Source: Ascoidea asiatica (lineage: Eukaryota; Ascomycota; Saccharomycetes; Ascoideales; Ascoideaceae). From it: 64,000 bases of DNA. Below the pieces are notes generated by a model. The model did not search any database and was not told the DNA's origin. It was given only the letters and a program-made list of their open reading frames with translations. The number at the start of each line of letters is the position of its first letter. Position 1 is the first letter of the stretch. The stretch is taken from the NCBI GenBank assembly GCA_001600695.1, contig BCKQ01000015.1, forward strand, positions 62,001-126,000, read 5' to 3'. Below are positions 1 to 10,287 of the stretch, piece after piece. The position numbers and the translations under genes were made by a program.

Positions 1-122
1 GTATTATAGACATCAGGTTGTTGATTAAATTGTTCTTTAACATCATTTAAATATAATAAAGCATCGTCCATATTTAAAATTCTCATGTTTCCATGAGATT
101 GATTATCCAGTATATGGTTCAT
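1..122 (-). CDS. SIN3: SIN3-like corepressor, N-terminal part (cut by window start)
   Basis: Reading the minus strand from an ATG at 122 gives about 40 residues before the window ends. They include DALLYLNDVKEQFNQQPDVY, which matches the first paired amphipathic helix (PAH1) of Sin3, the scaffold of the Rpd3 histone deacetylase complexes. In known Sin3 proteins PAH1 lies roughly 200 residues in. Here it begins only about 17 codons after the ATG, and an in-frame TAA sits a few codons upstream. Either the N terminus is unusually short or an upstream exon exists; a TTCAG just before the ATG could be an acceptor, but I found no clear branch site or donor. The gene is divergent from NOP7. Family call fairly sure from a short segment; start uncertain. 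Confidence 0.6.
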   Translation of the reverse strand, partial: MNHILDNQSHGNMRILNMDDALLYLNDVKEQFNQQPDVYN

Positions 123-342
123 AGCTGAACCTAGTTGATTTTAAGATCTGAACAAAATTACAAAAAAGTATATGAAAGTGAATTAGAATTAAAACAAAGC
201 AACGATAAGCAAATGATATTATATAATTTGATTTTAGTATATATGATAAATAGGAAAAGGTGATTTGTAATAAATATATATTGAAATTTCAAAATATCTA
301 TAAAAGAGAAATCAGAGATAATGGATTTAAGAAATAAAGTAA

Positions 343-477
343 GTTCAGTGCTTTACGGTACCATTCAATTTCAGTTACTACCGCAAGTGTAAAATATGAG
401 TTACCCGCAATGCACGCAGTCTCAAAACGAGAAGCGCCGTGAAAGTGGTCTCATGGAAGGAATCTTTATCGCTGAAC
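343..477. other. Possible structured element in the SIN3-NOP7 divergent promoter
   Basis: This GC-richer patch is bounded by complementary arms GTTCAGTG (343-350) and CGCTGAAC (470-477), eight pairs including one G-T wobble. It lies in the 1-kb gap between the divergent SIN3-like and NOP7 genes. It may be an RNA or just transcription-factor sites in a promoter. I recognise no known RNA family. Apart from the Reb1-type and RRPE-like motifs listed separately, I see nothing in the rest of 123-1147. Confidence 0.2.
401..407 (+). promoter_or_regulatory. Reb1-type site (TTACCCG)
   Basis: TTACCCG is the core recognised by the general regulatory factor Reb1, which keeps yeast promoters nucleosome-free. 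It is placed between divergent genes, where such sites are common. Motif match only. Confidence 0.4.
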
Positions 478-1101
478 ATAGCAAGAAATAAACCAGTTGA
501 TCAAGATTAATTTATTATTGGTTTTATTCATTTGTTTTTCATAAGGAATTTTGAGTATCATTATACTGTATGATTTTTACATTTGAATACAAACTTCAAA
601 TTAGATTTTTTTGATTTTTTTTAATTTTTTTAAATTTTAATCCGATAGATTATATGGGGTTCTAGGTTTCTTTTCTCAGTGATTAAATGAGGGAAATATC
701 TTTTAAGCTATTTCTCAAGGATTTAATCAACTTCACTCAAAATGATGAATTTTCGAATACAAAAGTATTACAAATCCTAAATAATTGTTTGCTTCTCATC
801 ATTTTGTAAGTATGTTTGTGTATTGTTTTGGAGTGTTTTCATCCTCTGCAACGTTTTCCGATTTTTCAACTCTTTAAAAAGCAATGGAAAATCAAAATCC
901 GGTATTACACATGATAATATTTTCTAAAAAGGTAAACCGAGAGTATATATTTCCCTTATAGGAATAATACAGGCGACTGCATCAAAAGAGATAGTCACGA
1001 GGTCCAACACTGAAAATGGAAAAAAAAAAAATATTTAGAAAAATTAATTTTTTTTTCATGTTTCAATATTTCATATAAACAAACTATTTTTTTTTTATTT
1101 T

Positions 1102-1110
1102 AAAAATTTT
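1102..1110 (+). promoter_or_regulatory. RRPE-like element upstream of NOP7
   Basis: AAAAATTTT, the core of the ribosomal-RNA-processing element found before ribosome-biogenesis genes, lies about 40 bases before the NOP7 ATG. The surroundings are very AT-rich, so chance is a real possibility. I saw no convincing PAC motif. Confidence 0.25.
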
Positions 1111-1147
1111 AAAATATTTTATTTAATATTCATATCATCAAATTGAA

Positions 1148-2860
1148 ATGGCAAGAATTAAAAAGAGAAATGTTTCTGGAAATGCAAAGAATTTCATAAC
1201 TAGGACTCAAGCTGTTAAGAAGCTTCAAGTCAGTCTTGCTGATTTCAGAAGATTATGTATTTTCAAAGGAATTTATCCAAGAGAACCAAAAAATAAAAAA
1301 AAAGCAAATCATAGTTCAACAAAACCTGTAACCTTTTATTATTTTAAAGATATTCAATATTTATTACATGAACCTATTTTAAATCATTTTAGACAGCATA
1401 AAATTTTTTCAAGAAAATTATCAAAATTATTAAATAGAAATGAAATTTATAATGCAAAATTACTTAATGATGGAAATAAACCAATTATGAAGTTAGATCA
1501 TGTTATAAAAGAAAGGTATCCAACTTTTTTAGATGCTCTTCGTGATTTAGATGATGCTTTAAATATGATATTTTTATTTGCTAACATGCCTCCAACCTCA
1601 ATTTCCCATAACTTTAAAATTAGTAATAAAATTATCAATAATTGTGAAAGAATATCAAATCATTGGATGGCATATAATGCAAAAACTAAGTCTTTAAGAA
1701 AAGTTTTTGTTTCTATCAAAGGTGTTTATTATGAATCAATCATAAAAGGTCAAAATGTATTTTGGCTTGTACCTTTTAAATTTCCTCAAAATATTCCAAC
1801 TGATATCGATTTTAGAATCATGGCAACTTTTTTAGAATTTTATATTACTCTTTTAAATTTCATTTTATTTAAATTATTTACTGATGAAGGACTTATTTAT
1901 CCTCCTCCAATTGATCATAAAATATTCAAATCTATCGGTGGTTTATCTTCTTATTTATTAGGTAATGAAAATGATCTAAAATCCAAAGAATCCGGTTTAG
2001 AAAATATTGAAGAAAATGAAGAAAATGAGGAGAAGATTCAATCTTTAGATAATTTTGAACCAATAAAGAATGATGGTGACAATTTACTTCAACCGTCAAA
2101 TTTAGAGAATCCAGTTTCACCTTTATTTAAAGGAAAGGTATTTTTTATTGGTAGAGAAGTTCCTTTTGAAATTTTAGAATTTGCAATTTTATCTTGTAGT
2201 GGTAAAGTTATTTCTGAAATTTCATTTGAACTTTTATCTAAAGAAGATCAAGAAGCTTTGTTATCTAAAAATATAATAACTCATCAAATAGTTGATCGAC
2301 CTTCATTAACAAATAAAATTTTAGGAAGAACATATATTCAAGCTCAATGGGTATTTGATTCAATTAATAAAGGATCACTTTTACCTGTAAGTGATTTTGC
2401 TCCAGGAGAAGTTTTACCCCCACATTTATCACCTTGGGGTGATAATTCTGGTTATAATCCAGAATTTATCAAACCTAGAATTGCTGAAGAAAATGAACTA
2501 TCCGAAGATGAAGATGAAAGTGTTATAGATAATGGTATTGAAGATAATGAAATTTCAAATAAAATGACATTAGATGAAGACGAAATTTCTAATCAAAAAG
2601 AAATTGAATGGGAATTAGCTGGCAAAAAATTTTCAGATTTAAAAAATCTTGAAAGTAAATCTAGTGTCTCTAGAAAAAGACCTGTACCCGAAAATGATGA
2701 AGATCAGGAGGCTAAAGAACTCGCAAAAATCATGATGTCAAGAAAACATAAAAAGTTATATAATAAAATTAAGTTTAGCAGTAACAAAAATGAATCTAAA
2801 AAATCTGCCTTAATAGAAAAGAAACGTAAACTAGAAAAAAGAAAAAATAGTTCCAATTGA
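1148..2860 (+). CDS. NOP7: Pescadillo homologue, 60S ribosome assembly factor
   Basis: 570 residues, close to the yeast Nop7 length (about 605). Nop7/Pes1 is the nucleolar core of the Nop7-Erb1-Ytm1 complex needed for ITS2/27S pre-rRNA processing and 60S assembly. The N-terminal pescadillo domain is highly conserved (KKLQVSLADFRRLCIFKGIY, YPREPKNKKKAN, DALNMIFLF, RKVFVSIKGVYY, WLVPFKFPQNIP). A BRCT domain follows at about residues 330-420 (GKVFFIGREVPFEILEFAIL, then a QAQWVFDSIN segment). The C terminus is acidic and then Lys-rich, as in the family. The ATG at 1148 gives the expected N terminus (MARIKKRN). No intron is needed. Identification very secure. Confidence 0.97.
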   Translation: MARIKKRNVSGNAKNFITRTQAVKKLQVSLADFRRLCIFKGIYPREPKNKKKANHSSTKPVTFYYFKDIQYLLHEPILNHFRQHKIFSRKLSKLLNRNEIYNAKLLNDGNKPIMKLDHVIKERYPTFLDALRDLDDALNMIFLFANMPPTSISHNFKISNKIINNCERISNHWMAYNAKTKSLRKVFVSIKGVYYESIIKGQNVFWLVPFKFPQNIPTDIDFRIMATFLEFYITLLNFILFKLFTDEGLIYPPPIDHKIFKSIGGLSSYLLGNENDLKSKESGLENIEENEENEEKIQSLDNFEPIKNDGDNLLQPSNLENPVSPLFKGKVFFIGREVPFEILEFAILSCSGKVISEISFELLSKEDQEALLSKNIITHQIVDRPSLTNKILGRTYIQAQWVFDSINKGSLLPVSDFAPGEVLPPHLSPWGDNSGYNPEFIKPRIAEENELSEDEDESVIDNGIEDNEISNKMTLDEDEISNQKEIEWELAGKKFSDLKNLESKSSVSRKRPVPENDEDQEAKELAKIMMSRKHKKLYNKIKFSSNKNESKKSALIEKKRKLEKRKNSSN

Positions 2861-3519
2861 AATTAATTCACAGAAGAAAAAAATATCAATAAAAAATTAG
2901 GAGTATTTAACTTTTAGCATTAGTTTTTTTTATATATAATAAATCTATTTAATAATGTGCTGTAGCAAATAAGATGATTGTCATCGTAAATGCTTGAATC
3001 TTATGAAGAAATTGAGTTTTTTTGTAAATTTTTTTTTTAGATATACAAAAGTCTCAAAAACATTGAAAAAGAGTTTAACAATTATCATTAAACTCAATAA
3101 TAATAGTTATCAAGCCTTGGTCAATATTTTTCAGATCAATTTCAATATCAAGCAGTTACGTAACGTTAGTAAATAAAATAATACACAACAATAAAAGATG
3201 GTAAAGCTACAATTTTTGCTTTTATTAACTTTAATATTGTGGCAAACAATTGAAAAATGAGATATTCGTTATTATCTAACAAATTACATAATCGGAATTC
3301 AGATATGTTTACTATTTTGAAAATTCAATAACCGACAGATGAATAAGTAAATAAATAATTAAATAAATAAAACAGTAAATGAATGAATAACTTAACAGAT
3401 CATAAATAATAAATTTTGATGCAATAGAATAACTAAGTTTAAATTTTAATTCAGTTCAATTATAGAATTTATATTATGGTAATATAAAAGCCATCTGAAA
3501 CCACACATTCCCTTTGAAA
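2861..3519. other. Intergenic region NOP7-PAC11
   Basis: AT-rich spacer between two co-directional genes. It holds one TTACGTAA palindrome at 3156-3163 and a small hairpin (GATGA-TTG-TCATC) near 2973. The short ORF inside it (2994-3176) has no coding character. No other feature seen. Confidence 0.5.
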
Positions 3520-6033
3520 ATGTCTAGCAGAAGAAGCGAAATTGAAGCTAAAAGGCAAAGATTATTGGAATTACGAAAACTAAGAGAGCAAAAGAAGTTG
3601 CATGATCAAATCAATCTTAAAAAAGAACAAGAGTCCAACCAATCTAAAAATCCTTCAAAGGATAATGTTAATGAGCTTTCAAGTACAAATTTATTCCATG
3701 ATAAGAGTTTGAATCAGCTAGTTAATCAACTAGTTGGCTCTTTACCTCGTTCTGCTTCCTCTTCCACGTCTTCTTTGAATCTCAGTTCCAGTAAAGGTGA
3801 ATTAAGTAACATTAATAATAATATCAGCAATGCCAATGTCAGCACTCTCAATGGCAACCTGAAAAGATATGTAACAGTATCCACTCAAACAGATTCAAAC
3901 ATAATTCTGGAAGATAAAACAACAAATGATACTCTTTTGAAGGACACTCTTTCAAATGACTCAAATGATTATATATCAGATAATTCAATGTCTACATCAA
4001 CTCACCCATCAACTTTAAAATCAAAAACCCAGGCAAATATTACTTTATATGATAAGTCTGTACAAACTTTAGATTTCCAGTTACAAAATGAAGAGGAATT
4101 ATTAATAGAAAAAAAAAAGCTTGAAGACAAATTGACTATTGAAATAACAAAAAAATTCAAAGAAAGTGAATTAAATTTTTGTAAACTTCAAATTCAATCA
4201 GACATCAAATCAAGGTCAAACGAAAATAATCAAAATGTAAAAAACCTCAATAGTTCAAATCAAATATCCAAGATAAATCAGGCTGAAATAAATCAGGTCA
4301 TTGAATCTAGTGAAAATGACGATGACGATGAAGACATTGATAATTTTTTACCAAATAATGATTTTATTGAAAGTTTAAAAGCTCGAAATGAAAACTTGAA
4401 AAATGAAAAATTAAATGGCTTTTTGAACAAGTCTTTAAAATTAATAAATAAAGCTTTAAATCAAAATGATTTGAGTATTCTAAAAGATTATTCAAATTTA
4501 AATTCAAATTTAAATAATAGTTCTAATTCAAATCTTTTGAATAACGAAAATGACGACGATAAGCAAATTATACAATTTAGGTCTTTTTTTAATGATACTT
4601 ATTCAAAAAATAAAACAATTTCTGCTCTTGATTTTTCTCAATTTCATGAAGAACTATTGCTCTCTTCTCATATTTCAAATTCTTTTAATACTACTTTCTC
4701 TAACACAAATAGTAATTTTACTAATAATTTCAGTAACTTCGGAACAGATAATAAATCTTTAATTCAAATATGGAACTGTGAATTTTCTAATAATACCCCA
4801 GAATATATCTTTACTTCAAGTACTGATATTATATCTGCAACTTTTGCTAAAAATTCCCCAAATATCATATTTGGTGGAGGTTATAATGGAAAAGTATTTG
4901 CTTGGGATCTAAGATCTAATACTAAACATCCCATATTAGCCACCCCAGTAGGCAATGGTTCGGAAAGTACCCATTCTCATCCAATATTTAGTTTGAACCA
5001 TATCAGGGTATCCAATTCTAATTCAAATAAAAATTTCAAAACCATTCAATTCCAGGAAAGCTCGTATGGTATCAATGACAATCCTACTCGTAGTAATGAT
5101 GTGAGTAATAATGAACTGAATACTGGTACCAGACAATCTGGAACTGTCATTTCAGTTAGTACTGATGGAACTATCTGTACTTGGTTGCCTTATCTTTTTT
5201 CCAAGCCTATTTCACCTCCAATTCATTTGAAATCTCCCCCGGGGTTGTTATCTAGATATGATGAGTTAGCTCCAACAGCAAGCTGTTTTTTAAATTCTGA
5301 TCTATCCGGAATAATTCTTGGTTGTGAAGATGGGAAAATATATCGTGTTAAAAGATTTAATTCAGCAATTGATAAAATTGGTATTGATCTGAAAAATGTT
5401 TTTTCGGGACATAAAGATTCTGCTATAACTTCCCTATCTGCTCATACTTCAAGATATAGTTTTTTTTCAAATTGCTTTTTGAGTTCTGGATTTGATTGGA
5501 ACATTAAGCTATGGAAATATACAACAAATACTGATTTATCGTCCGTCGCCTCGAGAACGATCAAACAGAACGATTTATCAAATAATTCAATTCAAACCAT
5601 TGATCCCATTCTTGAAATTAAAAGGAATGATGTTGTTATGGATGTAAAGTGGAGACCGAATAATAGTTCTCAATTTTGTTCTGTTGGTGGTTCAGGACTT
5701 TTAGAATTTTGGGATCTAACAAAAGATCTAATTTCCCCATTAGTTGAAGTGGTTCCTTCAATGAATTTTTCAGGAATACATAAAACTGCTGAAAAGGTGC
5801 CTACTTCTAATACTCTTTTGAATGGAATTGAGTTTAACAATGATAATTACCAAGAAGAAATAATTCCTTCATTAAATAAGGTCTGTTGGAATAAATCTGG
5901 AAATAATGTTGCAACTGGTGGACTAGATGGATCCGTTAATGTTTTCAAATTTACAGGCGAATTGGTTAATAATCCAAAGGGCAATCAGGAAAGCGAAGCT
6001 CAATTGAAAAGATTGCTATTTGATAATAATTAG
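3520..6033 (+). CDS. PAC11: Dynein intermediate chain (WD40)
   Basis: 837 residues from the ATG at 3520; an upstream in-frame TTG at 3514 is not taken as the start. It is the intermediate chain of cytoplasmic dynein, which links the heavy chain to dynactin and light chains for nuclear and spindle positioning. The N terminus is the charged helix typical of the family (SEIEAKRQRLLELRKLREQK). Two LC8/Dyn2-type QT motifs are visible: VSTQTD (about residues 120-125) and KSVQTLD (179-185). The middle is Asn/Ser-rich with an acidic patch. The C-terminal half (from about residue 400) holds WD40 repeats (IFGGGYNGKVFAWDLRS, SVSTDGTICTW, SSGFDWNIKLWKY, VKWRPNNSSQFCSVGGSGLL, ATGGLDGSVNVF). It converges on MCD1. 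Confidence 0.9.
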   Translation: MSSRRSEIEAKRQRLLELRKLREQKKLHDQINLKKEQESNQSKNPSKDNVNELSSTNLFHDKSLNQLVNQLVGSLPRSASSSTSSLNLSSSKGELSNINNNISNANVSTLNGNLKRYVTVSTQTDSNIILEDKTTNDTLLKDTLSNDSNDYISDNSMSTSTHPSTLKSKTQANITLYDKSVQTLDFQLQNEEELLIEKKKLEDKLTIEITKKFKESELNFCKLQIQSDIKSRSNENNQNVKNLNSSNQISKINQAEINQVIESSENDDDDEDIDNFLPNNDFIESLKARNENLKNEKLNGFLNKSLKLINKALNQNDLSILKDYSNLNSNLNNSSNSNLLNNENDDDKQIIQFRSFFNDTYSKNKTISALDFSQFHEELLLSSHISNSFNTTFSNTNSNFTNNFSNFGTDNKSLIQIWNCEFSNNTPEYIFTSSTDIISATFAKNSPNIIFGGGYNGKVFAWDLRSNTKHPILATPVGNGSESTHSHPIFSLNHIRVSNSNSNKNFKTIQFQESSYGINDNPTRSNDVSNNELNTGTRQSGTVISVSTDGTICTWLPYLFSKPISPPIHLKSPPGLLSRYDELAPTASCFLNSDLSGIILGCEDGKIYRVKRFNSAIDKIGIDLKNVFSGHKDSAITSLSAHTSRYSFFSNCFLSSGFDWNIKLWKYTTNTDLSSVASRTIKQNDLSNNSIQTIDPILEIKRNDVVMDVKWRPNNSSQFCSVGGSGLLEFWDLTKDLISPLVEVVPSMNFSGIHKTAEKVPTSNTLLNGIEFNNDNYQEEIIPSLNKVCWNKSGNNVATGGLDGSVNVFKFTGELVNNPKGNQESEAQLKRLLFDNN

Positions 6034-6426
6034 ATGTTCTTTCTTATTATCTCTGAATGAGGACTTAATAAAAATGTAGTATAAACTGATTATTTTCTTC
6101 CTTTCAAATTTTGGAAGTGTTCTCACGATTTTTAAGTTTAATTTTTTTGAAAAGAATTACTTAATTCCTTGATTTCAATGGATGATAGAAACGTTGTATA
6201 GTACTAACATGCTACTTACAATATATGATATTTGATTCATTAAATAAATAATCACTTTTTGAACTAAAGTAATATTGAAAAAAGTTGATTATGAGATTTG
6301 AAAGCCCAAAACAAACTCAAATTAAAGCTATAAATATTACTAAAAATTGAGTTGAGTCTAAAAATACAAAAAGAGAATACATTGAAGAAAAGAATAAGTT
6401 TAAGCTGAAAGTTAAAGATAAGTAAA
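6034..6426. other. Convergent 3' intergenic region PAC11/MCD1
   Basis: About 390 bases between the facing stop codons of PAC11 and MCD1. AT-rich, no RNA gene or repeat seen. The ORF over 6264-6491 is a shadow. Confidence 0.6.
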
Positions 6427-8871
6427 TTATAAATATTTTGAAAATAATGTTTGCTTAGCCTGAACATGAATTTCGCCAGATAATTGGTCATGTTTTAATT
6501 CAATAGTATCAGCTGTTGCTAATGTCAATAATTCAAAAAAGCATCTTGCTGCCTCTTTTTTTGGAATCTGACTCAAAGGCTCTTCCGACTCCAAATTCTT
6601 AGAGATTATATTAGATAAAGTTGTAATGTCATCCTTCGGCTGTGATGGAGTTTCTGAAAATATTTCCCTTAAATCATTTGCTATTGTTATTGTTGATTTT
6701 GAAACTTTAGATTGGGAATAGGTTGAAATTGAGGCTAATTCATCCTCGTTATCGTTTTCTGATGTAATAGAAGAGGTATGACGAGCCAAAGAAGATACCA
6801 TTTGAGAAGAATCTATTTGCTCAAAAGTTTGAGAAATAATGTCTTCTTCATCTACAAGTTCCTCTTCGGGCAAAATGGCATCTTTTCCCAATTGTGATGG
6901 GGCGATTGTTTGTGTTTGAGCATCTTCAGGAACAAAGTCATCACCTATTAGTTCATGTTCCATAACGTCACCGAAATCCATATCAAAATCGAAATCATTC
7001 ATATTATCTTGAGCTTCATTTAGATCTTGCCCGTCTGTTCCACCTGTAAAATCTTCTGGTTCTGCTAAAGGTTTATCTTTTTCAATTTCTTCTATTTTCT
7101 CCGGCAATAATTTATCTTGAATATTGTCATTATCATGAACCTCTGGATTGTCTTGAGAAGTTTTGTCAGTTAGTTGAGAAGGAGATAAGTTCAAGTCAAG
7201 TTTAATATTTGAATATTCTTGATTTTGATCTTGGTCTTCTATATCATTTTTTTTTGAATTTTTATTTTTTTTTATTTCATTAATTTGATTTTTATTTAAA
7301 GTCCATAATGAATTGAATAATTTTTTATTTATTAAAAACCCATTTGCAGGGTTTATACTAAAATTAAATAATTTTAGCTTATTCTCAACTGAAAATAAAT
7401 TTTTAATGTCATTTTTACTATTACTATTGATTTGATTTCTTTGTTCAGTTGAAAGCTCCTTTTCAAAATACGATGAAGGTAATTCTGTCATACTATCCAC
7501 TATAACTTTTGACTTTTTAATAGTTTGCGGTGCGTTTGAGTCTTTTGAAACTTTTCTTTTTCTTTTTTTTTGAATATGAACTTGAGGCTCAGATTCTTGT
7601 TCTTGTGGTTCTGGCTGTTCTTGTTGGTCTTCATTTTCTTCACGTAAAGGTACAGCTCTCATTAATTCAAGTTCTTCAATTGGAGTTAAGGGGGTTAAGG
7701 GATGCAGTATATCACCCAAATTAGACTGTGTTTCTTGATCATTTTGCTTATTAGGCTCTGGAGTTTTAAGCAAATTAGAATCATCAAAAGCCAATTCGGG
7801 TAATTCGTTTGAATTAATATCCATATCCATTCCAGCAAAGTCAGGATGATCAAAATCATTTTGTTCAGGTTCTTCATCATGATCAATTTTATCATTCAAT
7901 GGTAAATTTATATCAGAGTGAGTATCTGATAAAGGATTAATTGCTCGTCTACCAGTTTCTATAGTAGAATCATTCAAATTCAAGGAAGTTTCATTGTCTT
8001 TAATATTACTCTGAGGTTCTGGAAGTTCTTGATACTGTAGATCATCGAAATTGATTTCTAAATTATCATCTAAATTTAAAAGATCATCATGTTGATGACG
8101 TTGAGAGTTTCTTGGCAATTCAAGATTTATTTCAAAATCAAGATCATCTTGAATATTTTTCTTTTTTGATGTATTTATATTCTTACTCAGATTTTGATCT
8201 TGATTTTTTCTAGCTTTATAATTTAAATTATTAGTATCATCGGATTGTAAAATATTTAATATGTTTTCGGGATTGGTTAAATTAGAATCTAAATCTAAAT
8301 CAAAGTTTAAATCTAAAGGTTCTTGATAAAATAAATCAGTATCGGTAATGGTATCCTGTAATATTAAATTATTTAAAGTCATTGTTTCTGAAGGTGGTAA
8401 AATTGTTTGATTAAAATTAAAGTTATTATTGTTGTTGAAATCATTGATATTATTATTTATATTATTTGATCTGAAGGTTCTTTTTAGATTATTTAAAACA
8501 TTTGTAACGTCATCTAATAAGAATTTTTCTTTTTTTGAATATATTTTAACAATACCATATAATAATTCACCAGATATTCTCAAAGCAATTGGTTGTTTAT
8601 GAACTAGTAAGGAATCATCACCATTATTATTGTTTTTACTTTTCCTGCTGTTAGTTTTGTTTATTTGAGAAGATCGAGAAGACAGTGAAAATGATGAAGA
8701 AGTTGTTGAGTTTAATTTTGATTTTGAAGTATTTTTAAGTATAACTTCTGCCGATTTCGAAATATTAGTATTTAAGTATTGATTTTTAGTTAACTTTTTA
8801 TCTAAATTTGCTGCAAGCCAAACAGTTGCAAGTGGACCTTGTCTTGAAAGTAAATCTTGATTATATGACAT
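6427..8871 (-). CDS. MCD1: Cohesin kleisin subunit (Rad21/Scc1 family)
   Basis: 814 residues. Kleisin that closes the cohesin ring on Smc1/Smc3 and is cut by separase at anaphase. The Rad21/Rec8 N-terminal domain is at residues 1-130 (LSRQGPLATVWLAANLDKKL; IALRISGELLYGIVKIYSKK). The winged-helix C terminus is at about 760-814 (KEAARCFFELLTLATADTIE, then a QLSGEIHVQAKQTLF segment). The long middle is acidic and Asn/Gln-rich, making the protein longer than yeast Mcd1 (566 residues). A strong separase site, TIETGRR, is at residues 303-309, very like the SxExGRR sites of yeast Mcd1. A meiotic Rec8 is the alternative; MCB boxes upstream favour the mitotic subunit, an S-phase MBF target in S. cerevisiae. 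Confidence 0.88.
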   Translation of the reverse strand: MSYNQDLLSRQGPLATVWLAANLDKKLTKNQYLNTNISKSAEVILKNTSKSKLNSTTSSSFSLSSRSSQINKTNSRKSKNNNNGDDSLLVHKQPIALRISGELLYGIVKIYSKKEKFLLDDVTNVLNNLKRTFRSNNINNNINDFNNNNNFNFNQTILPPSETMTLNNLILQDTITDTDLFYQEPLDLNFDLDLDSNLTNPENILNILQSDDTNNLNYKARKNQDQNLSKNINTSKKKNIQDDLDFEINLELPRNSQRHQHDDLLNLDDNLEINFDDLQYQELPEPQSNIKDNETSLNLNDSTIETGRRAINPLSDTHSDINLPLNDKIDHDEEPEQNDFDHPDFAGMDMDINSNELPELAFDDSNLLKTPEPNKQNDQETQSNLGDILHPLTPLTPIEELELMRAVPLREENEDQQEQPEPQEQESEPQVHIQKKRKRKVSKDSNAPQTIKKSKVIVDSMTELPSSYFEKELSTEQRNQINSNSKNDIKNLFSVENKLKLFNFSINPANGFLINKKLFNSLWTLNKNQINEIKKNKNSKKNDIEDQDQNQEYSNIKLDLNLSPSQLTDKTSQDNPEVHDNDNIQDKLLPEKIEEIEKDKPLAEPEDFTGGTDGQDLNEAQDNMNDFDFDMDFGDVMEHELIGDDFVPEDAQTQTIAPSQLGKDAILPEEELVDEEDIISQTFEQIDSSQMVSSLARHTSSITSENDNEDELASISTYSQSKVSKSTITIANDLREIFSETPSQPKDDITTLSNIISKNLESEEPLSQIPKKEAARCFFELLTLATADTIELKHDQLSGEIHVQAKQTLFSKYL

Positions 8872-9216
8872 TATTGATAAAAATTAATAAAAAAAAAGGA
8901 AAAGGAAATTAAAATTGTTGAGAGCGAAGCAAAGCAAAAGTAAAAGCGAAAACAAAGCAAAAGCAAGATAATCAATCAGATTATAATATAAAGTCTAAAT
9001 GCAGAATATAATGATGAAAAGGCTAAAAAGAGAATCAATAAAGTATTATGTGAATCAAGAGAATGAATGCTAATGTAATAGCCAAAGTAATTATTCAAAT
9101 TCAGTTGTTGAAATATATTCAAATGAATGAAAATTATAAATATATCGATAATAAGATAATATATGATTAGGATATTCCATCAACATAATATTTCTCCCTG
9201 GAGGAGGCCGGAAGCA

Positions 9217-9265
9217 ACGCGTAAAAAGAATAAACACACAATAAAGAGGAAAAAGCATTACGCGA
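9217..9265 (+). promoter_or_regulatory. MCB elements upstream of MCD1
   Basis: ACGCGT at 9217-9222 is a perfect MluI cell-cycle box, and ACGCGA at 9260-9265 is a near match. They lie 346-394 bases upstream of the MCD1 ATG. MBF (Mbp1/Swi6) binds such boxes and drives G1/S transcription of MCD1 in S. cerevisiae. CpG is rare in this AT-rich sequence, so a close pair is notable. The rest of 8872-9633 is AT-rich, with GCAAAAG-like purine runs at about 8930-8970. Confidence 0.5.
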
Positions 9266-9633
9266 CAAACTTCAAGCTTGGTGTTTACATTTTCCCGTTT
9301 CAGAACGATAATATTCGCTATATGTTCTGTATTTTAAAGTATTTGAAAAAGTTATATTTATTTTTGATATCAGATATATTTGATGACTTTATTGAAATAA
9401 ATTTATTATAGGTTATAAAACGAGGAAATTTAAAGCAAGACTAATACAGAAACAGAATTACATATGCAAGAAAGATAAAAAATAAAGAAACATACACAAA
9501 AAAAAAAAAGGAGAAAAAAGAAAAAAAAAATCAACACTTATAAATAAAAAGGAATGGAAGATAACTGAGCATGTTCTTATATGGCAAGATCTCAAAAGTA
9601 TTAGCTAAGGATTGCTAGTATGATTATCAGCAT

Positions 9634-10209
9634 TCAGATTGGAGAATCAACGGTATATGTAATATCTTGATCTCTTTCTAAAAACTTGCTTTTTCTTTTA
9701 CTATTAATATTAGTATTATTACTAGCAATATCACCATTATTATTAATATTAATATTTTTATCATCAATATATTTATTATCATTGAGTTCTTTAGTGATTG
9801 GAATTTCATTAGAATTCATTTTATCCTTTTCATATTTTTTTTTATAGGAGATTTCCTTTCTATGTTTGATATTATCTAAATTATAATTAAGATCAAGATC
9901 GTCTAATTTTCCAAATCTTTCTTCATAAATTTTAACTACATTTTCTAACCTTTTTCTTTCAATTATTTCATTTGTAATTTCAACATAATGATCTTTATTC
10001 AATTCTTCAACCATTTTCTTGAATTCAGTTTTTAAATAGGTTAAATTAGAGATCGGGGATGTTGAAGAAGATCCAGTTCCAATTGCATTACTGATTCTTT
10101 CATTGATTATTGGAGAATTAAGAGTTCCGGAAATCCTTATACCACTACCGTTATAGTTTACGTTAGTATTTATATTACTTAAGTTATTTGAATTACTGTC
10201 ACCATTGTG

Positions 10210-10287
<78 letters not shown>

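Noticed and set aside
9163-9411. 82-codon ORF upstream of MCD1
   Set aside because: Composition is that of random AT-rich sequence and it covers the MCB-containing promoter.
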